NCBI GenBank assembly: GCA_964492775.1
Contig: CAZBLH010000027.1
Coordinates: forward strand, 1 to 22,989
Reading direction: 5' to 3'
From: WRDS01 sp964492775
Lineage (GTDB): Bacteria > Actinomycetota > Coriobacteriia > Anaerosomatales > PHET01
DNA: 22,989 bases
Shown here piece after piece: positions 1 through 7,617 of the stretch (position 1 is the first letter of the stretch; every line of letters starts with the position of its first letter). The notes under the pieces were generated by a model that saw only the letters and a list, made by a program, of their open reading frames with translations, ran no database searches and had not been told where the DNA came from. Position numbers and translations under genes: made by a program.

Positions 1-204
1 CGTCGCTGGGTCGTCCACCTCCACAGCAATGGGGAATCGGTACTTGCGCCTGAAGTGCATCGGCACCTCTACCACGTTGCCGTCTGCGTCCACACCCGTC
101 CACGTATCCCACTCCTTTTCGAGCCGCTGCGGGACAGTGACGAGCTTTTCTTTGCCGTCAGGACTTGTGAGCACCACCGGCTTGATAAGGTACCACGAGA
201 TCAC
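1..204 (-). CDS. Hypothetical late-region phage protein, C-terminus cut off by window edge
   Basis: An open frame of 68 codons runs from a GTG start at 204 off the left edge. A TGA lies in frame just upstream (208-210), so the GTG is the first possible start, and AGAGGG sits 7 nt before it. The visible part is rich in Val, Asp and Lys with alternating hydrophobic residues (LIKPVVLTSPDG), suggesting a beta-rich fold. It follows the small structural-type gene at 228-602 by 23 nt in the same orientation. By position it could be a head-completion or head-tail connector protein, but no family is recognised. The reading frame is seen; the role is a guess. Confidence 0.5.
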   Translation of the reverse strand, partial: MISWYLIKPVVLTSPDGKEKLVTVPQRLEKEWDTWTGVDADGNVVEVPMHFRRKYRFPIAVEVDDPAT

Positions 205-227
205 GGATCAGCCCTCTCATAAGACGT

Positions 228-602
228 CTAGGTGGGCTGGCCGACCTTGCAGATCGCGAAGCTAGGGAAGTTCACTGTGTTGCCGGAGGTGAGTGCCTGA
301 TTCGTGCCCTCGGTGACGTAGAGCAGCTTGGAGTTGGTGTCGTCCACGAGCGCCACGACATCGAAGGTGCCGGACGAATCTACCGGGACGGCTGACTTGG
401 CCGCGACCGTCAACTGTCGGCCGGTCGAGGCGTAGGCACCGGCGGTGAAGTCCCCGGACGCCATCGCCACGTCGGCCAGCGAGACCGACGCGACACCGGC
501 GAAGTTCGCGGGAGTTGACGAGCAGGCGACCATGCGGGTGCAGTTCGCCTTGACATATGCCCCCATCGCGTCGAGCACGTCGGGGTGCGCGTATTTCGCC
601 AT
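228..602 (-). CDS. Small phage structural-region protein (124 aa), function unknown
   Basis: The protein begins MAKYAHPDVLDAMGAYVKAN, which resembles a widespread group of uncharacterised phage proteins encoded just after the capsid gene. The rest is Ala, Ser, Thr and Val rich with short predicted beta strands and no membrane segment or enzyme motif. An AGGAGG Shine-Dalgarno lies just before the ATG. It is third after the major capsid protein in the leftward late operon, so a head decoration or minor virion role is plausible. That role is inferred from position and composition only. Confidence 0.75.
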   Translation of the reverse strand: MAKYAHPDVLDAMGAYVKANCTRMVACSSTPANFAGVASVSLADVAMASGDFTAGAYASTGRQLTVAAKSAVPVDSSGTFDVVALVDDTNSKLLYVTEGTNQALTSGNTVNFPSFAICKVGQPT

Positions 603-661
603 CGCGAAACCTCCTGATTCTCGGATGGCATCAGGATGCCGTGCGTGTCACCGGCAAGCGT

Positions 662-695
662 GAAGCCCCCGGCGGAGGTCGGCACCGGGGGCTTC
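662..695. terminator. Strong hairpin between glycosyltransferase and 124-aa gene
   Basis: A perfect 11-bp inverted repeat, GAAGCCCCCGG (662-672) and CCGGGGGCTTC (685-695), encloses a 12-nt loop. It starts 15 nt past the stop of the glycosyltransferase on the minus strand. There is no following U-run, so it is an atypical terminator, an mRNA-stabilising 3' structure or a partial attenuator. The stem is seen; the function is inferred. Confidence 0.45.
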
Positions 696-710
696 TCGGG
701 GGGGAAGGGG

Positions 711-1550
711 TTACTTCTTCTTTGAGCGCTTTGTGGGAGCGGGCTTCGAGGGCCGGGGCTTCTCGACGGGCTCAGGCCGCAACAGACCGCGCGCGATGGC
801 CTCGGTCTCAGTCATGACTTCACCGGCAAAGGCGATGAGGACGCCGTTGCGCTCGACGCGTCGGGGTGATGTGTACATGGCGGTCCGCCTTTCGTATGGG
901 GACGGTTCGGGGAAGAGCGCGGCGAGCGCGGTGCTCGCGGTATGAAAGCTCCTGTCGCTCGTGGACAGCCAGGGGGAGTCGAGCCGCAGGTCTTCGCCGT
1001 CGAGGAGCTTGTTGTCCGCGAGAGTCACGCTCGGCTCGCCGAGGCGGTTGCCATAGATCGTGCGATAGTGGAGGCCGCAACGGGGCAGATCCCGCAGCAC
1101 ATCGAGCATGAGCGCTTTGCGTACCGGTATCGGAGCGTGGTTCTCGAAGCAGCGCGGCTCGGTGATTCCCTCGGCGATCAGCAACTGCTCGGTCTCTGCC
1201 ATCGCGCGGATGTAGCCGGAATCGCGCCGATAGCCCCGCTCGAATGCGAGCACCTCAGCGATGGTGCCCCGGTCGTACAGCGTGATCTCCCAAGGACCCA
1301 AGCAGTAGAAGTCGTCGTTGAAGTAGAGGAACGGGTCGGACACGTCGGGGTGGGAGCAGGCGGCCATGAGCGCGGCGAGGTTATTGGCCTGCTTGCCGCC
1401 CACCTGCGGAACGCTCACGAGATCTCCGCTGTACCAGCACGGCGCGTCGCCGAATATCCAGACGCGGTCGTGCGGCACGTTCACGAGCGAGCGCAAGGAG
1501 TAGCGCAGCTCCTCATTTTCGCCCGAGCGGCAGATGTAGACGGCGTCCAA
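711..1550 (-). CDS. Stealth-like nucleotide-sugar transferase in the capsid operon
   Basis: This 279-aa protein has the look of the Stealth CR2 / GT-A transferase group. The N-terminus (ENEELRYSLRSL, residues 11-22) is followed by an acidic YFNDDFY motif at residues 76-82, expected to bind the metal-sugar-phosphate donor, and FENHAPIP at 135-142. Residues 225-279 form a different module, MYTSPRRVERNGVLIAFAGE, ending in a Lys/Pro-rich tail (KRSKKK). The start is TTG at 1550: an in-frame stop lies 15 nt upstream and GGGAG is 9 nt before it. The gene follows the major capsid gene after a hairpin. Phage glycosyltransferases near capsid genes can decorate virion proteins, so virion glycosylation or cell-surface modification is plausible. 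The family call rests on motif resemblance, not alignment. Confidence 0.7.
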   Translation of the reverse strand: MDAVYICRSGENEELRYSLRSLVNVPHDRVWIFGDAPCWYSGDLVSVPQVGGKQANNLAALMAACSHPDVSDPFLYFNDDFYCLGPWEITLYDRGTIAEVLAFERGYRRDSGYIRAMAETEQLLIAEGITEPRCFENHAPIPVRKALMLDVLRDLPRCGLHYRTIYGNRLGEPSVTLADNKLLDGEDLRLDSPWLSTSDRSFHTASTALAALFPEPSPYERRTAMYTSPRRVERNGVLIAFAGEVMTETEAIARGLLRPEPVEKPRPSKPAPTKRSKKK

Positions 1551-1574
1551 TACTAAATACTCCCACTAACGCGA

Positions 1575-1609
1575 GGGAGATCGCCGAATCATTGAGTCGG
1601 CGATCTCCC
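1575..1609 (-). terminator. Hairpin just after the major capsid gene
   Basis: A perfect 13-bp stem, GGGAGATCGCCGA (1575-1587) pairing with TCGGCGATCTCCC (1597-1609), closes a 9-nt loop. It lies about 10 nt beyond the capsid stop codon and before the glycosyltransferase TTG start. No long U-run follows on the minus strand (TCGCGTTAG). A partial terminator here would keep downstream genes lower than capsid expression. Confidence 0.6.
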
Positions 1610-1618
1610 GTCAGGTCT

Positions 1619-2743
1619 CTACGAGGACTCGTCCTCGATATCCACGGCCGGAATGGCGTCTGCGCAGAAGCAGAACGCGTCAGGGAAGCGGACGGCCATC
1701 GCGTGACGGCCTTCGGCGAGCAGCGTGTAGGCGTTGTTGATGAATTGGTCGTCCACGAGCCCGATCTCGATGTTATCGGTTTCCTTTGTGTACCAGGTCG
1801 CACCGACCGGGGCGTAGACGAGCGCGCCGAAGTGCAGCTTGTCGTCGGGCCCGGCGATGGTGAGGCCGTTGTCGAGGACGATCTCGAGGTTCCAGACTCG
1901 GTTTCCGACCTTCATAACGAGATACTGCTTATTCTCGTCCTTCATCAGGTCGAGCGCCTCATCGACCATCGGCGAGACGGCCACGTGGGTCGGGATGAAG
2001 CCGGAGTTCAACATAACCTTCGTCACCATGCGCCGGATGGCGTCATACGCGTTGTCTCCCGACGCCACCGTATGGGTCTGGATCCCGACCGTGTTTGTGA
2101 TGCCCACGATCCCGGAGGAGTTCGACCCGGCGATCGCCTCGCGAGACCGCGCCTGAGCAAGCCCAATCGACATCTCACCACGGACGATGCCGTCGAGTTG
2201 AGACCAGTCTGACGCCTGGGTCTTCGTGATCGGTGAGTGATGCGCGATCCACGCGAGAGGCGCGGTGTGCTCGGTCCACACGTAAGCCGACTGCGGCTTA
2301 TCGCCCGTTGACCACTGAGCCGCAGCGTTCGTGCGGGGTCCACGGCGCAGGTAAGTGACCGCGCCCTCGGTGCCGGACTGCATCAGTGTGTCGGCGAAGC
2401 CGCGCGGCGCGTCAGGGAAGCCAGGGATGGCCGGGTCGGTGACCGCAGGGGCGGCCGGGATGGTCACGGAGGCCTTGAATCCGCGACCGATACCATTGAA
2501 GTCGGAGCGCGCGCCGAAGATCATCTCGGTCAGGCTGCTGGCTGAGGGGGTCGCGGGAGTGCCCGGAGCGGCGCGCAGCTCGTCCTCGTGCTCAAGAGCG
2601 GCGGCAAGCTCGACCTGAAGCTGATCGAGGCGGCCATCGAGGCGGTAGAGCTGCTCGGCGCGGTCCTCGGCGTCGGCGGGGACGGCACGCTGCTCTTCCT
2701 GCAACGCGCGGATCTCGTTATGGATCATTATCGAAGTTCTCAT
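1619..2743 (-). CDS. HK97-family major capsid protein
   Basis: This 374-aa protein forms the icosahedral shell. Residues 1-60 are a charged coiled coil (ALQEEQRAVPADAEDRAEQL), the expected delta/scaffold domain. From residue 70 the sequence follows the HK97 fold: an SVTIPAAPAV strand region, a long basic loop, QASDWSQLDGIVRGEMSIGL for the spine-helix region, then NSGFIPTHVAVSP and a C-terminal strand with NIEIGLVDDQFINN. Length is typical of HK97-type capsids with a delta domain. The ATG overlaps the protease stop as TGATG, and AGGGAGG lies just upstream, so the two genes are translationally coupled. The protease next door would remove the N-terminal domain. No Lys-Asn cross-linking was demonstrated. 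Confidence 0.93.
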   Translation of the reverse strand: MRTSIMIHNEIRALQEEQRAVPADAEDRAEQLYRLDGRLDQLQVELAAALEHEDELRAAPGTPATPSASSLTEMIFGARSDFNGIGRGFKASVTIPAAPAVTDPAIPGFPDAPRGFADTLMQSGTEGAVTYLRRGPRTNAAAQWSTGDKPQSAYVWTEHTAPLAWIAHHSPITKTQASDWSQLDGIVRGEMSIGLAQARSREAIAGSNSSGIVGITNTVGIQTHTVASGDNAYDAIRRMVTKVMLNSGFIPTHVAVSPMVDEALDLMKDENKQYLVMKVGNRVWNLEIVLDNGLTIAGPDDKLHFGALVYAPVGATWYTKETDNIEIGLVDDQFINNAYTLLAEGRHAMAVRFPDAFCFCADAIPAVDIEDESS

Positions 2744-3522
2744 CAGAGAACCTCCCTTTTTGTCGTGATGGTTCCGGAGTGAAGAGGGACCAGGCGGGCG
2801 GCGGCCGGAACTGCTGGCCCCTCGGGCTCCTGCCTGAGGTCTTCGGCGGGAGGCTCCTGCCCCTCGCCTAGCTCGTCGGTCTCGACTGCGATTCTGCCTG
2901 CCGTGTCACTGATGGGGACCGGCACGGAGCCGAGACCCATCGCGCGCACGGCAGTCGAGGAGATGGACGCGGCGGCCTTGAGCCCCTCGTCGACGCGATC
3001 GGCGAGCCCCAGCTCGATTGCCTCACTGGCCGAGAGCCACGTGGTTGCGCTCATCGCGTCGGCGAAATAGTCCGCGCTCTTGTTGCCTCGACCCGCGTAT
3101 ATCTCGGCGATCTGCGTGTCGAGCTGTCCGAGGCGCTGCGCCATGTCGGTCATGTCGTCACGATTACCGACGCAGAGGCCCCAGGCGTTGTGGATCATGA
3201 GCATCGCGGGCTCGCCCATCACGATCTCGTCGGCGGCCATGATGAGGAACGACGCGGCAGAGGCCGCGAGGCCGTCCACGACGGCGGTCACGCGGCCGGG
3301 ATAGCGCTTGAGCGCCGAGTACATGGCGTAGCCCTCGAAGACGAACCCGCCCTCGGAGTTGACTCGCAACTCCACGTCGCGACTACCGAGCGCGTCGAGC
3401 TCACGAGCGAACTCAGCGGCCCCCTTGCTGTCTTCGTCCCACCAGTCCTCGCCGATGGTTCCGTACAGGTAGATCACCGCCGGCCCGCTCTCGGCGTTGA
3501 CGATGCGGAAGAGCCTGCTCAT
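2743..3522 (-). CDS. ClpP-like (S14) prohead maturation protease
   Basis: This 259-aa protein has a ClpP/crotonase fold in residues 1-180 and a low-complexity, acidic, Pro-rich tail (180-259). The expected catalytic triad is visible: Ser88 in DGLAASAASF, His111 in MLMIHNAWG and Asp175 in AIELGLADRV. NSEGG at 55-59 matches the ClpP oxyanion-side strand. In HK97-type heads this enzyme cuts the capsid delta domain during maturation. It lies between portal and capsid, the canonical order; its start overlaps the portal stop by 4 nt and its stop overlaps the capsid ATG by one base. The tail may act as scaffold or be removed by self-cleavage, which is inference. Confidence 0.93.
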   Translation of the reverse strand: MSRLFRIVNAESGPAVIYLYGTIGEDWWDEDSKGAAEFARELDALGSRDVELRVNSEGGFVFEGYAMYSALKRYPGRVTAVVDGLAASAASFLIMAADEIVMGEPAMLMIHNAWGLCVGNRDDMTDMAQRLGQLDTQIAEIYAGRGNKSADYFADAMSATTWLSASEAIELGLADRVDEGLKAAASISSTAVRAMGLGSVPVPISDTAGRIAVETDELGEGQEPPAEDLRQEPEGPAVPAAARLVPLHSGTITTKREVL

Positions 3523-4189
3523 GAGAGGATCCTTTCGATCTCGTGGTCGATGTCGAATGAGGCGCCAGCAATCGCGAAGGCCTCTGCGACCGGGGCTAGG
3601 ACAACCCGGGCGAACTCGGCGGTCCTCTCGGTCACACCGTCCTTCTCGATGCGCAGACGGATGCGGGCGCGGGCGTCGTCTAAGACCGGAGCGAGGGCAT
3701 CGGCGATCGGTAGGGGTTTCGGCTCGCCCGTCGCGGGGTCGAGCGTGTAATACGCCGACGGCTGCAGGAGCTCGTCGGTTCCCTCCACGTAGGGCAAATC
3801 ACACCACTCGCGGATCTCGGCTCGTGTGTACCAGCCGCCGTAGACGCCGGAGCGGTAACCTTCGTTCTGGTCGCGGAACGAGCCGCGCAGAAGTCCCCGC
3901 AGCTCGAACTTCACCTCGAGGTTGGGCTGATTCAGGTAATCGAAGAGCTTATGGAACTCGGCCTCGACCCCTGTGACCTCGGGCGTGACGGTGTCGGTCA
4001 CGAACGCGATGTTAGCTTCCTCAATGTTCGAGTACGTGGCGCGCGAGAAGTCGAAGACCTTTGATGGCTGCACGTAGCACGCGCGAATCACGGATTGAAG
4101 CACGAACTCCTGCTGCTTGATGATGTCGGCCTCGGCCATGTTCGCCGTGACCTGGTGATACTTCAGGCCCTTGTCGAAGATCCTGAGCT
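3519..4189 (-). CDS. Portal protein, C-terminal part (gene broken at assembly gap)
   Basis: This is the C-terminal half of an HK97-type portal. The frame is open to the N run at 4190: LRIFDKGLKYHQVTAN precedes the first Met at 4139, so that Met is not the true start. After it come the portal-typical helix QQEFVLQSVIRACYVQPSKV, then AFVTDTVTPEV, LRGLLRGSFRDQ and a GGWYTRAEIREW motif followed by acidic and Pro-rich residues. Portal proteins form the dodecameric DNA channel at one capsid vertex. The N-terminal half lies at 4330-5056, and the two halves join in frame if the sequence at 4190-4329 is removed. Confidence 0.88.
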
Positions 4190-4329
4190 NNNNNNNNNNA
4201 GCACGACATCGCGGCGTACGCTAAGCTGCAGGTGCACCTGAAGGACGGGATGATCGAGCGCGACTTTATCCGGAAGGGCGTGGAGGTGCCGGTCTAGGCT
4301 CCCAGGCCGACTCCGTCCCCTATTCAGCT
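4190..4329. other. Unresolved insert with assembly gap inside the portal gene
   Basis: The stretch starts with ten N (4190-4199) followed by 130 bp unlike portal. AGCT is present at both edges (4186-4189 and 4326-4329), and deleting 4190-4329 joins GAG to CTC in the portal frame. On the plus strand, 4202-4297 reads as the end of another protein (HDIAAYAKLQVHLKDGMIER, a further 11 residues, then TAG). It is either the end of an inserted element whose body collapsed in assembly, with a 4-bp target duplication, or a chimeric contig end scaffolded across a short overlap. No inverted repeat or transposase motif is visible. Confidence 0.7.
4202..4297 (+). pseudogene. C-terminal fragment of an unidentified plus-strand ORF
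   Basis: Thirty-one codons run from the gap edge to a TAG at 4295. The fragment ends VHLKDGMIERDFIRKGVEVPV and has a plausible helical amphipathic pattern with high-GC codon usage. It is opposite in direction to the surrounding late genes and is not repeated elsewhere in the window. It could be the tail of a transposase or other cargo gene, or simply belong to another locus. The family is not recognised. Confidence 0.45.
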
Positions 4330-5056
4330 CTCCAGCGTGATCCGGCCCCGACAGCAGCCTATTCTTATCGGCGAGGGCGCGCACATCGTCTAGCGAAAGG
4401 TCGTCGGGGTGCTCCAGCCAGCCTCCGGGGTGGAAGCCTTTGCCGATAATCGACGAGTAGAAGCGGGTCAGGTCGACTGATAGCCCGATGTCTGCTGCCC
4501 CGAGCTCGGCCAGACTCCTGCCCGACACGCCACCGTCGGTCGAAATGCAGGTCGGGAAGGCCATCATCTCGTGGTCGAGATATATGCCCGGTTTTGTGAA
4601 GGCGTCGCCTGAGCCGACACGGTAGCGGGGGATGTTGCCGTCGCTCAGCACCTCGACGGTGGCCGAGATCGGCCAGAACGCCACAGGGACGCCCTTGCGC
4701 CACTCGACGCGGACGTAGGCCACTCCGAACGTGTCGCGGCGCACCGACAGCCACTGGAATCCGGTCTGGGCGGTCATGAACGGATTCCAGCGGCGCTTCA
4801 CGAGACGCGCGACCGGATGGTCGTTGTGCTTCTCCTTGCCGCGACTCTCCGAGTCGATGACGTGGACGGGAAGCGAACCGAACGCGCGCGCCTTTGCCTG
4901 CTCCGCAGCGAGAAAGGCCGTCGAGTAAAGCGCACCGGCCCCTGAGATCGCGCGCCGTTGCAGAGAGCGGTCCTCGGAGAGCGTGAAATACGGTATCGGC
5001 GTCGTGGTGCTGTCGACACGACGGAGAAGTGCCTTTATTCGGTCTCGAACGGACAT
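4330..5056 (-). CDS. Portal protein, N-terminal part
   Basis: About 242 codons encode the first half of an HK97-family portal. Visible features are the N-terminal basic helix (MSVRDRIKALLRR), ISGAGALYSTAFLAAEQAKA, HPVARLVKRRWNPFMTAQTG for the DHP.A.LL..PN-like motif, and GRSLAELGAADIGLSVDLTR for the crown-side helix, ending at SGPDHAGEL next to the insert. The ATG at 5056 has GGAG close upstream; a second ATG at 5060 is out of frame. It follows terminase by 51 nt in the standard order TerL, portal, protease, capsid. Joined to 3519-4189 the protein would be about 465 aa, a normal portal length. Confidence 0.88.
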
Positions 5057-5107
5057 GCATCTCCTATGTCGAGAGAAGTTCTTGAGCCCACAGAAACAGC
5101 CACGTCA

Positions 5108-6637
5108 CTAAAGGGCGATCGAGTGGAATCCTCCTGCCTCCGCGAAGCTCCTGCGCTTAGGCTTTTGCGCCTGCGCCATCCAGCACGCCATCGCCGCCGA
5201 GATCGCCGCGTCGATCTTGCAGTCGGGGTCGTCCTTGTCTGCCTTGGCGAATCGCCAGCCCATCGGCGGACGGTCGTATTGAGCCGCGTTGGCGATGTGC
5301 TCGGCGAGCACGGGATCGCCTCCGTGCCTGAGCCTCCCGGACGCCGCGAGCTCGTAGAGCCAGCCGCACGCGGCGCACATGCTCTCGTTGGTCTGCGGGA
5401 ACTCCTCGACCGGGAAGCCCTCGTCGTCGAGCTCCGTCATCGTCCGTCCCATCTGGCGGCGGTCGAAGCCCATGCGCTCGACGTTGAAGCGCGCGGCGGC
5501 GTCCCTCAGGTCGTTCTCGAGCGCGAGGTAGTCGGTGTAGGCCCGCTCGCGGTCGGCGAATCTGACATCGCTCCAGAGGTTGTAGTCACCATCCGAGTCG
5601 ATCTGCACGACGCAGAACGCCGTGCGGTCCTTCTTATCGGCAGCATCGACGGCGAGCACACTGGGCCTGTCTGGGTCGAAGACGGGCTCGCGGCGGTTGG
5701 CCTCGCTCATCCACATCTCTTCCGGGATTGCGGCGGCGTACTTGCCGGTCCTGGGCCACCTTGCGAGGTGGTAGCGCTCGAAGTCTCTCCGGGTCATGCG
5801 CCGGAACATGTCCTCGAGGTAATCCATCTCGACCCACGGCGCGTTGTATTTGCGCCACACGCCCCTATCCTCGATGTCCTCGTCATCGCGCGCGCCGTAG
5901 CGGAAATACAGGCCGCGCGGGTCGTCGATGAGTCCGCCCACCCGCATCCCGATCTCGCGGTCGTACTCGCCGTGTATCCAGTCCCATAACACGCCCTTGC
6001 GCACCGGTCCGGGGGTCGTGACGCCGAGACACAGCGGTTCCTGACGCGCGCCCATACCCGAACGCACCGCGTTGATGGTGTCGATCGAGCGGTAGGTGTG
6101 CGGCTCCTCGAAGATGCCGACCCGCACGCCCTCACCCTGCAGGTCGGCGGCGTTGTGGGGAAAGACCCGCCACATCGAATCGTTCTCGGGGATGTAGAGC
6201 CGGTCGGAGTAGGGCTTGATGAGCCGTCTTAGCTTCGGGTTCGCCTCGACCATCTGCTTGCCGATGTTGAGTGACTTCTTAGCCTGGTCGATGTCGTAGG
6301 CGACGGTGGCGACGAGCTGTCCGGCGGTGGGCTCCATCACGAGCAGGTCGAGCGCGAGTCCGCCGATGGTTGTGGTCTTCGACCATTTCCTCGGCATCTC
6401 GATGATGCCTTCGGTATAAAGCCTCGTGCCGTCGTCTCGAAGCGTGCCGAACAGTGGTCGGATGAAGTTGTCGCGAATCATCGGGTGTATCTCGAAGGGC
6501 TGCCCGGCCCAGCGGTCCTCGACGAGTTTGAGCTGCGTTGAGAAGAACAGCTCGGGTAGTATCGCGCAGAGCGTGGCGCGATCGACGCGATCGCCCACGG
6601 CCTCGATGATGGAGTCGCGCAGATCCGTCGCTCTCAC
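5108..6637 (-). CDS. terL: Terminase large subunit (ATPase and nuclease)
   Basis: This 509-aa protein is the packaging motor. The ATPase part has a degenerate Walker A at residues 82-89 (PRKWSKTT) preceded by the adenine-motif-like stretch FEIHPMIRDNFIRPLFG, and a Walker B-like GIFEEPH at 174-180. The RNase H-like nuclease part shows the three expected acidic residues: Asp331 in VLAVDAADKKD, Asp392 in RMGFDRRQMG and Asp476 in CKIDAAISAA. Size and layout fit the HK97-type Terminase_1 family. The GTG start overlaps the TerS stop as GTGA, with GGAG about 7 nt upstream. It cuts the concatemer and pumps DNA through the portal encoded next. Confidence 0.93.
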   Translation of the reverse strand: MRATDLRDSIIEAVGDRVDRATLCAILPELFFSTQLKLVEDRWAGQPFEIHPMIRDNFIRPLFGTLRDDGTRLYTEGIIEMPRKWSKTTTIGGLALDLLVMEPTAGQLVATVAYDIDQAKKSLNIGKQMVEANPKLRRLIKPYSDRLYIPENDSMWRVFPHNAADLQGEGVRVGIFEEPHTYRSIDTINAVRSGMGARQEPLCLGVTTPGPVRKGVLWDWIHGEYDREIGMRVGGLIDDPRGLYFRYGARDDEDIEDRGVWRKYNAPWVEMDYLEDMFRRMTRRDFERYHLARWPRTGKYAAAIPEEMWMSEANRREPVFDPDRPSVLAVDAADKKDRTAFCVVQIDSDGDYNLWSDVRFADRERAYTDYLALENDLRDAAARFNVERMGFDRRQMGRTMTELDDEGFPVEEFPQTNESMCAACGWLYELAASGRLRHGGDPVLAEHIANAAQYDRPPMGWRFAKADKDDPDCKIDAAISAAMACWMAQAQKPKRRSFAEAGGFHSIAL

Positions 6638-7263
6638 GACAGCTCCAGCGCGGCAATGAGGTCTTTGCGGGTCGCACGCTCAGGGAGCGTGAGCTGGCGG
6701 CGTTCGGCGAGCTGTTCGAGCTCGGGCTTGCGCAGCCGCTTCCACCCAGCCGGCAGAGGAGCGCGGACCTCGGCCTCGAGGATGCGCCCGACGATCGCGT
6801 CGGCCATCTCGGAGTGAAGCTGATGGAGCATGGTCTGTCCCGCGAGCTGCAGCACGCCCGCACGCAGGCGGTCGGTGAAGGTGAGCGCGTATCGTTCGGC
6901 GATCTTCATCGCTGCCGATAGCTCATCGCGTCCGACCTTTAACGCGGGATTCGGCCTCATGCCGAAGTCGGTCTCGACGAGGATGCCGTCAGCGGCCACG
7001 TATGCCTTCGCCTGCTCGGCGTTGAAGAAGTGCCCGGCCATCTCGTAGAGCAGATGCAGGTCGAAGTCGGTGAGCTTGTCGCCGAGTTCTTCTACCGCCC
7101 GCAAGAACAGGTCGCGGGCCGTTCCGGCAGGCAGCGATTCGGCGTAGTCACGCGCAAGGTCTTCCGAGTAGCTGCGCGGCGCGTACTCGACGATCTGCTC
7201 TCCGGCGAGCGGATGGTGCGCGGCCCCTGACGAGGGCTGCATCGACGGCCGGTTACCTCTCAC
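6634..7263 (-). CDS. terS: Terminase small subunit (P27-like) with C-terminal SAP/HeH-like domain
   Basis: This 209-aa protein carries the P27/Terminase_4 signature NPALKVGRDELSAAMKIAER (residues 105-124) followed by a Leu-rich oligomerisation helix. After a linker, residues 176-208 (LRKPELEQLAERRQLTLPER and on to LIAALEL) look like a SAP/HeH-type DNA-binding motif, unusual for this family. TerS recognises cos or pac and loads TerL. The GTG start at 7263 overlaps the previous stop (GTGA); an ATG at codon 8 (7242) is the alternative. Being directly upstream of TerL makes the assignment strong. The exact subfamily is inferred from one motif. Confidence 0.82.
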   Translation of the reverse strand: MRGNRPSMQPSSGAAHHPLAGEQIVEYAPRSYSEDLARDYAESLPAGTARDLFLRAVEELGDKLTDFDLHLLYEMAGHFFNAEQAKAYVAADGILVETDFGMRPNPALKVGRDELSAAMKIAERYALTFTDRLRAGVLQLAGQTMLHQLHSEMADAIVGRILEAEVRAPLPAGWKRLRKPELEQLAERRQLTLPERATRKDLIAALELS

Positions 7264-7610
7264 AGCACACCGCCGAAGTTGCGCTTGAGCGAGTCGCCGA
7301 TGTCTTCTGCCAGTCCCTCGCAGCGCACGGCGAGCTCGGCGCGCGCCTCACGCCCCAAGCGGGCGGCGGAGTTCCTGAGCAGGATGGTCTCGTGCACGAG
7401 TGCGACCACCTGCGAGTCAGTGTCAGCCTCGGCCGAGACGAGCGCCGCATCTCCACCGTCGCCCGTGACCGGCGAGACCCACTGAGACGGTGCGGCGTCC
7501 TTCATCCGCTCCCGGTGCTCGGCTCGGCGGTGAGCGGTGCAGCAATACTTCGTACCGCGGCGCATCCCCGGTGGGACCTCGCCGCTGCAGTAGCGATAGG
7601 CGCAGATCAT
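7260..7610 (-). CDS. Small Zn-finger protein ahead of terminase (116 aa)
   Basis: The N-terminal 35 residues hold Cys3, Cys8, Cys23, Cys24 and His27 (CAYRYCSGEV, then KYCCTAHRRAEHRERM), consistent with one structural zinc followed by a basic helix, a pattern seen in small DNA-binding proteins. The remainder (residues 55-116) is mostly helical and Leu/Ala rich. The ATG at 7610 has no clear Shine-Dalgarno. The stop overlaps the TerS start, so the two are coupled. It may help packaging recognition at the repeats just upstream (7618-7664); that is inference. Confidence 0.7.
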   Translation of the reverse strand: MICAYRYCSGEVPPGMRRGTKYCCTAHRRAEHRERMKDAAPSQWVSPVTGDGGDAALVSAEADTDSQVVALVHETILLRNSAARLGREARAELAVRCEGLAEDIGDSLKRNFGGVL

Positions 7611-7617
7611 GGCGTAA

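Noticed and set aside
942..1556. 204-aa plus-strand ORF opposite the transferase
   Set aside because: No ribosome site; composition is that of the antisense of a high-GC gene, and the minus-strand protein has clear family motifs.
4021..4209. Minus-strand ORF crossing the N run
   Set aside because: Its frame is not that of the portal and contains unknown residues; it is a shadow created by the gap.
4958..5989. 343-aa plus-strand ORF opposite TerL and portal
   Set aside because: Long only because of high GC; overlaps well-supported terminase and portal genes and shows no recognisable protein features.
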